Assembly (NCBI GenBank): GCA_025351745.1
Contig: JANXVI010000039.1
Location: 1 to 48,726 of the forward strand
Reading direction: 5' to 3'
Length of the DNA stretch: 48,726 bases
DNA from: Rhodoferax sp.
GTDB lineage: Bacteria; Pseudomonadota; Gammaproteobacteria; Burkholderiales; Burkholderiaceae_C
In this document: one piece after another, positions 45,750 through 48,726 of the stretch
Numbering within the stretch: the stretch's first letter is position 1
Layout: each line of letters starts with the position of its first letter
Position numbers and translations under genes: made by a program
Notes under the pieces: model-generated
The model's database searches: none
What the model was told of the DNA's origin: nothing
What the model saw: only the letters and a program-made list of their open reading frames with translations

Positions 45750-46919
45750 ATGAACCGCAACCTCTGGTTACTGGCCCTGTGCCAAGGACTTTTTCTTACC
45801 AATAACGTGGCCTTCATTGCCATCAATGGGCTGGTGGGCCTGAGCCTTGCGCCCTTTGGCTGGATGGCCACGCTGCCCGTCATGGCCTACGTGGTGGGAG
45901 GTGCCATGAGCACGCCGCTGGTGGCGCACACACAATCGCGCTTTGGGCGGCGTGTATCGTTCCAGATGGGCCTGATGGTCGCCTTTGCATCGTCCTGTGT
46001 CGCGGCCTGGGCCGTACTCGACAAGAACTTCTGGCTGCTGGTAGCGGCCACCGTGGTCGCAGGCTACTACAGCGCCAATGGCCAGCTGTACCGTTTTGCT
46101 GCTGCCGAACTGGTGCCTGCACCGCAGCGTGAGCGCGCCGTATCACTGGTATTGGCAGGTGGGCTGATTGGCGCAATTGCCGGTCCCAATCTGGCAGCAC
46201 GCACGCGCGGTTTGTTGGAAGTGCCCTTTGCAGGCGCCTATGTGGTACTGGCGGCGGTGGCCTTGTTGGCCATGCTGCTGATGGCCTTAGTGCGCTTTCC
46301 GCAGCCTGTCGTAGCACCGAAGGGGCAGCATGGCGGACGGCCCCTGTCGGTCATCATGCGCCAGCCCGAATTCATCGTCGCCTGCGCCAGCGCCGCATTG
46401 GGCTACGGTGTCATGAACCTGCTGATGGCCGCAACACCGCTCGCTATGCAACAATGCGGCTTATCGTTTGACGATGCGGCGTTTGTACTGGAGTGGCATG
46501 TGATCGGCATGTTCGCGCCCGGCTTCTTCACCGGCGGCTGGATCAGGCGTTTCGGTACGCTGCCCGTGATGGGCGTTGGCGTGGTGCTGAACCTGCTGTG
46601 CGTCGCCATTGCACTTTCGGGTGTGGAGTTGCACCAGTTCACCGTCGCCCTGTTTCTGCTGGGTGTGGGCTGGAACTTTATTTTTACCGGCAGCACAACG
46701 CTCGCGTTGAACGCCTACCAGCCTGAGGAAAAAGACCGGGCCCAGGCGGCCATCAATTTCTGCGTGTTTGCGGTCCTGGCACTCACTTCATTGGCATCCG
46801 GTGCTCTGGTCACGACGCACGGCTGGAGTTTATTGAACTGGGGCTCGCTGGTACCCGTGTTGTTAACGGCTGGAACGCTGGCCTGGTTTGCGGCGCAACG
46901 CGACGCTGTGGGACGATAG
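45750..46919 (+). CDS. MFS transporter
   Basis: 12-TM-like hydrophobic pattern; AHTQSRFGRRVSFQMGLMVAFASSCVAAWAVL; GYYSANGQLYRFAAAELVP. Confidence 0.85.
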   Translation: MNRNLWLLALCQGLFLTNNVAFIAINGLVGLSLAPFGWMATLPVMAYVVGGAMSTPLVAHTQSRFGRRVSFQMGLMVAFASSCVAAWAVLDKNFWLLVAATVVAGYYSANGQLYRFAAAELVPAPQRERAVSLVLAGGLIGAIAGPNLAARTRGLLEVPFAGAYVVLAAVALLAMLLMALVRFPQPVVAPKGQHGGRPLSVIMRQPEFIVACASAALGYGVMNLLMAATPLAMQQCGLSFDDAAFVLEWHVIGMFAPGFFTGGWIRRFGTLPVMGVGVVLNLLCVAIALSGVELHQFTVALFLLGVGWNFIFTGSTTLALNAYQPEEKDRAQAAINFCVFAVLALTSLASGALVTTHGWSLLNWGSLVPVLLTAGTLAWFAAQRDAVGR

Positions 46920-46925
46920 CTGACC

Positions 46926-47549
46926 ATGGAGCGGGTGCCCGACACTATTGTTTGCGAAGGATGCGACGCGATCTACAGCCGTCCTACGCTGCGGCCCCGT
47001 GACGTTACGCGCTGCCCGCGTTGCAACTCCGAACTCGACCGCCACAACGGCGCCCAACGGCGGCGTATCCTGCCGCTGACTGTCGCGAGCCTGGTGATGT
47101 TCGCCATGGCAAACTGCTTTCCAATCGTGGAAATGGAAATGCGAGGTCTTCGCAATCAGACCACGCTGATGGGTGCGGTGATAGCGCTCAGCACCGATGG
47201 CAAATCGCTCGTCGCGCTGCTGCTGCTCGCAACGACGCTGCTGTTCCCACTGCTGCAACTGTGCATCCTGGTCTACCTGCTTGTGCCGCTGGCGCGCCAG
47301 CGTCGACCGGCCGGCTTTGCGACGCTCGTACGCTCCATGCAATCGCTGCGACCCTGGGGGATGATCGAGGTGTTTCTGCTCGGCGTCTTGGTCGCCATCG
47401 TCAAGCTCTCAAGCATGGCAACCGTAATCCCAGGGCCGGCACTTTATGCCTTCATGGCGCTCACCGTGCTGCTGACAGCGGTGCTGTCGTTCAATCCGCG
47501 CGGCTTCTGGGAAATGGCGTTCGAGACCACCGGCAAGGAGGCCGATTGA
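46926..47549 (+). CDS. pqiA: Paraquat-inducible protein A (first PqiA module)
   Basis: CEGCDAIYSRPTLRPRDVTRCPRCNSEL zinc ribbon; LTVASLVMFAMANCFPIVEMEMRG. Confidence 0.9.
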   Translation: MERVPDTIVCEGCDAIYSRPTLRPRDVTRCPRCNSELDRHNGAQRRRILPLTVASLVMFAMANCFPIVEMEMRGLRNQTTLMGAVIALSTDGKSLVALLLLATTLLFPLLQLCILVYLLVPLARQRRPAGFATLVRSMQSLRPWGMIEVFLLGVLVAIVKLSSMATVIPGPALYAFMALTVLLTAVLSFNPRGFWEMAFETTGKEAD

Positions 47550-48253
47550 AGCACCCGTTCTTCCCGGTTCCACCGCAAGACACAGGCGCGGTTGTCACGG
47601 CCGCGTCGCTGGGTCTCAAGGCATGCCCGCACTGCGCGACGGTGTGGCGCGGCGCGCAGGACGGCGAGGCTTGCGGCGTCTGCGGCACGCGGATGCACAG
47701 GCGCAAGCCCGACAGCCTCAACCGTACGTGGGCGCTGCTGGTTGCGGCGTGCATTCTCTACATTCCCGCCAACTTGCTGCCGGTGATGATCACCAAGAGC
47801 TTCTTCGGCACGCAGCAGGACACCATCCTGAGCGGCATCATCTACTTCTGGGTGTCGGGGGCATATGGTCTGGCGGCCATCGTCTTCATCGCGAGTTTCC
47901 TGGTTCCGTTGTTCAAGCTGACGGTGCTGATGATTTTGCTAATCTCCGTCCAGCGGCGTAGCGCCTGGCGACAGCCCGAACGGGTTAAGCTGTATCGCAT
48001 GATAGAGATCATCGGCCGCTGGTCCATGCTCGACGTATTTGTCGTTTCGCTGCTGACTGGATTGGTGCAGATCCAAGGATTTGCACAGGTCACTGCGGGC
48101 GTAGGAATTGGGGCGTTCGGCGGGGTCGTGGTGTTGACCATGATGGCATCGCTGTCGTTCGACCCCAAGCTGATCTGGGACACCGCTGAACCCGACACAC
48201 CCGCTACATCCACAGTGCCGTCCGAACCAACTGCTGAGACCAAACCTGCATGA
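47546..48253 (+). CDS. pqiA: Paraquat-inducible protein A (second PqiA module), TTG start
   Basis: ACPHCATVWRGAQDGEACGVCGTRMHRRKPDSLNRTWALLVAACILYIPANLLPVMITKSFFGTQQDTILSGIIYFWVSGAYGLA. Overlaps preceding stop. Confidence 0.88.
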   Translation: MKHPFFPVPPQDTGAVVTAASLGLKACPHCATVWRGAQDGEACGVCGTRMHRRKPDSLNRTWALLVAACILYIPANLLPVMITKSFFGTQQDTILSGIIYFWVSGAYGLAAIVFIASFLVPLFKLTVLMILLISVQRRSAWRQPERVKLYRMIEIIGRWSMLDVFVVSLLTGLVQIQGFAQVTAGVGIGAFGGVVVLTMMASLSFDPKLIWDTAEPDTPATSTVPSEPTAETKPA

Positions 48254-48726
48254 GTGACGAACAAAACCCTTCGGCCGAGCCGCTGCCCGCGCCACAGCTT
48301 CCCGCGCCCACCGTGGAGCGCCGTCGCGACTGGCTGCCGTCGCTGATCTGGCTTATCCCTATCGTTGCCGCACTGGTCGGCATCACGCTGGTCGCCAAGC
48401 TGCTGCTCGACCGTGGCCCGGAGATCACGCTGAGCTTCAAGTCCGCCGAAGGACTCGAAGCGGGCAAGACTGCCGTGAAATACAAGGAGGTGCAGATCGG
48501 CACCGTGCAGAGCATCACGCTGGCGCCGGACCGCCTGACCGTCAACGTCACCGTGCAGCTCAAGAAAGAGGCGAGCAGCTTCACCGCCGAGGACACGCGC
48601 TTCTGGGTAGTGCGCCCCCGGCTCGACACCTCGGGCATTTCCGGACTCAGCACCCTGTTGTCGGGTGCTTACATTGGTGCCGACGCAGGTGTGTCGGAGG
48701 AAACCAAGCGTGAATTCACCGGTCTC
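48250..48726 (+). CDS. pqiB: MlaD/MCE domain intermembrane transport protein PqiB; truncated at window end
   Basis: RRRDWLPSLIWLIPIVAALVGITLVAKLLLDRGPEITLSFKSAEGLEAGKTAVKYKEVQIGTVQSITLAPD. Confidence 0.92.
   Translation, partial: MSDEQNPSAEPLPAPQLPAPTVERRRDWLPSLIWLIPIVAALVGITLVAKLLLDRGPEITLSFKSAEGLEAGKTAVKYKEVQIGTVQSITLAPDRLTVNVTVQLKKEASSFTAEDTRFWVVRPRLDTSGISGLSTLLSGAYIGADAGVSEETKREFTGL

Noticed and set aside
46926-48726. pqiA-pqiA-pqiB as a novel system
   Set aside because: Recognisable paraquat-inducible/MCE transport operon with overlapping starts and stops; PqiA split into two genes is a known variant.
1-48726. CRISPR arrays, tRNA/rRNA genes, prophage or transposase genes
   Set aside because: No regularly spaced direct repeats, no cloverleaf or rRNA-like stretches noticed, and no integrase/transposase/phage structural motifs among the ORFs; a dedicated scan (tRNAscan-SE, Infernal, CRISPR finder) would be needed to exclude them formally.

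Overview
The window looks like an ordinary high-GC betaproteobacterial chromosome segment. Gene content and repeat style suggest Burkholderiales/Comamonadaceae, but this is inference. I recognised about 40 protein genes. I saw no rRNA, tRNA, CRISPR array or recognisable transposase. Main blocks: (i) a spermidine-synthase-like / DUF350 / DUF4178 / SPFH-SHOCT cluster at the left edge; (ii) an OYE-type oxidoreductase, a PEP-CTERM-like protein and a secreted subtilase; (iii) a compact fabI-phaC-(maoC-pta)-ackA operon next to an Mg-type P-ATPase, with an FNR/ANR-like box upstream of fabI; (iv) murU, two c-type cytochrome genes, a decayed phytanoyl-CoA dioxygenase remnant and a two-component system; (v) feoAB, lepB-like and maeB; (vi) a secreted RNase/barstar pair; (vii) rsmA, surA, lptD, amgK and rsmE; (viii) an Fe-alcohol dehydrogenase plus a large acyl-ACP-reductase-like fusion, both with basic Lys/Ala/Pro tails; (ix) MFS and pqiA-pqiA-pqiB. 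The observations most worth follow-up are the tailed ADH/reductase pair, three interspersed repeat families (one apparently inserted in frame in rsmA and murU, one forming long hairpins whose arms differ but still pair), the polyamine/SPFH cluster and the putative low-oxygen operon. No database search was run; family names come from motif recognition.
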